Positions 62,183-64,000 of a stretch of DNA of 64,000 nt are shown piece after piece. This DNA is from Lutibacter sp. A64 (GTDB lineage: Bacteria > Bacteroidota > Bacteroidia > Flavobacteriales > Flavobacteriaceae): NCBI RefSeq assembly GCF_022429565.1, contig NZ_CP092487.1, forward strand, positions 3,428,001-3,492,000, in the 5' to 3' direction. The notes beneath the pieces are model-generated. The model searched no databases, was not told the origin of the DNA, and worked only from the letters and a program-made list of their open reading frames with translations. Position 1 is the stretch's first letter. Each line of letters starts with the position of its first letter. The position numbers and the translations under genes are program-made.

Positions 62183-64000
62183 ATGATGAAAATTATGAAA
62201 AATATAAGTATTTTATTTGTTGCTTTAGTTTTAATAAGTACATCAGTATTTGGACAAACAGCAAAACAAAAAAGAGCAGAAAGAGAGTTTAATAGTTTTT
62301 CGTTTGTAAAAGCAATTAACACTTATGAAAAATTAATTGATACAAGTTTTAATAAGCATTATGCAATGCGACAACTTGGAGATGCCTACATTATGTTACG
62401 TGAGCCAGAAAAAGCATTAGAAATTTACAAAGAAGTTGTAAAACAAGAAAATGTTCCTTCTGAATATTATTTATATTATGCACAAGCTTTACGTGCAAAT
62501 GGAAAATACGAAGCTTCTAAAAAATGGATGAAAAAATTTGAAGAAGCTGGTAATGAAGAAGATTCTAGAGTAAAACGTTTCTTTAAAAATGATGATTTAG
62601 CAAGCGCTATATTTAATACTTTAGAAAAAAATACAATTCAAAAATTACCAATTAATACAGAGTTTAATGAGTTTGGAGCTGTTGAATTAAATAATGAAAT
62701 AATATTTAGTTCATCAAGAAATGAAGGTGTTTCTATTAAAAGGTTATATGCTTGGGATAAACAACCAATGCTAGATTTGTATAGTGTTTCTAAAGATGAA
62801 GCTTCTGTTGAAGCAACATCAAAAATAGTAGGAAGTGTAAATACAATCCATCATGATGGCCCAGCAACCTTTAATAGTGATGGTACTAAAATGTATTTTT
62901 CTAGAAACAACTACTATGAGTCAAAGAAAATAAACGATGCTCAAGGGATTATGCATGTTGGAATCTTTAGCGCAGATTTAATTGATGGTGAATGGAAGAA
63001 TGTTCAACCTTCAAATTTAAATAATCCTAATTATATAGTATATCATCCGTCATTAAGTAAAGATGGTAAAAAACTGTACTTTGCATCAGACATGCCAGGT
63101 GGTTTTGGTGGAACTGATATTTATGTTAGTACTATTTTAGAAGATGGTACATTAGATAGTCCTATTAATTTAGGAGCTGTGATAAATACTGAAGGGAATG
63201 AAGCTTTTCCATTTATTAGTGAAGAAGGAACTTTGTATTTTTCTTCAGATGGACATGTTGGTTTAGGTTTAATGGATGTATTTGCTTCAGTTAAAGACAA
63301 TAATAACAACATTGTTAATGTTATAAATTTAGGGGAGCCAATAAATAGTAAAAAAGATGATTTTGCCTATTATTTAGCAAAAGATGGTTTTAACGGCTAT
63401 GTTTCTTCTAATAGAAAAGGTGGCGTAGGAGGAGACGATATTTATGCTTTTACAAGAATTCCTCCTTTAACTTTAAAAGGAACTGTTTACGATGCTGTTA
63501 ATAATGAACCTTTAGTAGGTGCAAAAATAGTGTTAGCCAGAGAAAACGGTGAAGAATTAGCTTATTTTATAACTGAAGAAGATGGCGCGTATGAACATTT
63601 AATTCCTAGAGATGAAAAATTTGTTTTAAAAGGATCTAAAGAAAAATATCAAGATGTAAGTAAAAACTTTAATTCTTTTGGTTTAGAAAAAGCAAAAGAA
63701 TTAATAGTAGATTTAAATATTGCTATGAAACCAATTGAAGATGTTGTAGTTTTGGCAGATCTTGAAACTATTTATTTTGATTTAGATAAATATAATATTA
63801 GACCAGATGCTTCTATTGAATTAGATAAAGTAGTTGCTTTAATGAATAAATATCCAGGAATGGTTATTAGATTAGAGTCTCATACAGACAGTAGAGCAAA
63901 TGATGCTTATAATATGGTATTATCAAACAATAGAGCTAAATCTACTTATGAATATATTATTTCTAAAGGTATAGATGCTTCTAGAATTACAAAGTATGAA
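62183..64000 (+). CDS. PorE-like OmpA-family protein, 3' end missing
   Basis: The frame runs open to the window end (606 codons seen). Starts at 62183, 62186 or 62195 are all possible. The order is: signal peptide (ending SVFGQ), a TPR-like helical region (about residues 35-120; YYLYYAQALRANGKYEAS), a WD40-like PD40 propeller (about 150-420; DGPATFNSDGTKMYFSR, HPSLSKDGKKLYFASDMPGG), a carboxypeptidase-regulatory-like domain (about 427-505) and an OmpA peptidoglycan-binding domain (from about 525; TIYFDLDKYNIRPDA, LESHTDSRANDAYN). This is the PorE domain order of T9SS. It lies 8 bp after PorP/SprF. Confidence 0.9.
   Translation, partial: MMKIMKNISILFVALVLISTSVFGQTAKQKRAEREFNSFSFVKAINTYEKLIDTSFNKHYAMRQLGDAYIMLREPEKALEIYKEVVKQENVPSEYYLYYAQALRANGKYEASKKWMKKFEEAGNEEDSRVKRFFKNDDLASAIFNTLEKNTIQKLPINTEFNEFGAVELNNEIIFSSSRNEGVSIKRLYAWDKQPMLDLYSVSKDEASVEATSKIVGSVNTIHHDGPATFNSDGTKMYFSRNNYYESKKINDAQGIMHVGIFSADLIDGEWKNVQPSNLNNPNYIVYHPSLSKDGKKLYFASDMPGGFGGTDIYVSTILEDGTLDSPINLGAVINTEGNEAFPFISEEGTLYFSSDGHVGLGLMDVFASVKDNNNNIVNVINLGEPINSKKDDFAYYLAKDGFNGYVSSNRKGGVGGDDIYAFTRIPPLTLKGTVYDAVNNEPLVGAKIVLARENGEELAYFITEEDGAYEHLIPRDEKFVLKGSKEKYQDVSKNFNSFGLEKAKELIVDLNIAMKPIEDVVVLADLETIYFDLDKYNIRPDASIELDKVVALMNKYPGMVIRLESHTDSRANDAYNMVLSNNRAKSTYEYIISKGIDASRITKYE

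Overview
The window is AT-rich chromosomal DNA of a Flavobacteriaceae-type Bacteroidota, probably a marine genus near Lutibacter, Polaribacter or Tenacibaculum (genus is inference). The lineage is indicated by TonB-dependent receptors with carboxypeptidase-like N-domains, a giant surface protein with a type B T9SS sorting domain followed by PorP/SprF and a PorE-like OmpA protein, DUF4920 and DUF4230 proteins, an M13 lipoprotein peptidase, and recurrent TAnnTTTG -7 promoter boxes. No rRNA, tRNA, CRISPR array, insertion sequence or prophage was seen.

Layout. 1-13 kb: thioredoxin tail, AraC regulator, hemW operon, ruvC/mnmD/cytochrome/DUF4920 operon (with a 44-aa membrane protein between mnmD and ruvC), ilvE, nadA-nadB, M13 peptidase, MazG-like protein. 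13-22.5 kb: ruvB, then a sulfur locus: two SulP transporters, a CstB-like persulfide dioxygenase-sulfurtransferase, a rhodanese lipoprotein, a DUF3365 haem lipoprotein, a sulfide:quinone oxidoreductase-like flavoprotein, a 54-aa basic protein, an HMA-domain protein and a DUF2892 membrane protein. 22.5-27.6 kb: a TonB receptor under a TPP riboswitch, ArfB, a NadR-like P-loop kinase, a PnuC/PnuT-type transporter and a phosphopantetheinyl transferase. 27.6-36 kb: ahcY, a secreted alpha/beta-hydrolase fused to a glycerophosphodiesterase, a second TonB receptor, a class-C beta-lactamase-like hydrolase and an EamA transporter. 36-50 kb: YifB/ComM, LacI regulator and penicillin acylase in one operon; a 4-TM protein with an overlapping XRE regulator; dinB, ppc, an unknown secreted protein, tilS, pabB, lpdA. 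50-64 kb: a 3614-aa adhesin, PorP/SprF, and a PorE-like protein that runs off the window.

How the parts work together (inference). The sulfur locus can oxidise sulfide to persulfide (SQR-like), oxidise persulfide (CstB-like) and move sulfur oxyanions (SulP), with small haem and rhodanese lipoproteins and an undescribed 54-aa protein attached. The TPP-switched receptor plus the PnuC-type permease and P-loop kinase look like a thiamin salvage route. The second receptor plus hydrolase-GDPD fusion look like a lipid or glycerophosphodiester scavenging pair. The most striking DNA is the adhesin gene: 13 tandem 249-bp units encode identical protein and differ at only two synonymous sites, followed by 7 x 249 bp and 7 x 234 bp arrays, with mosaic copies showing ongoing recombination.
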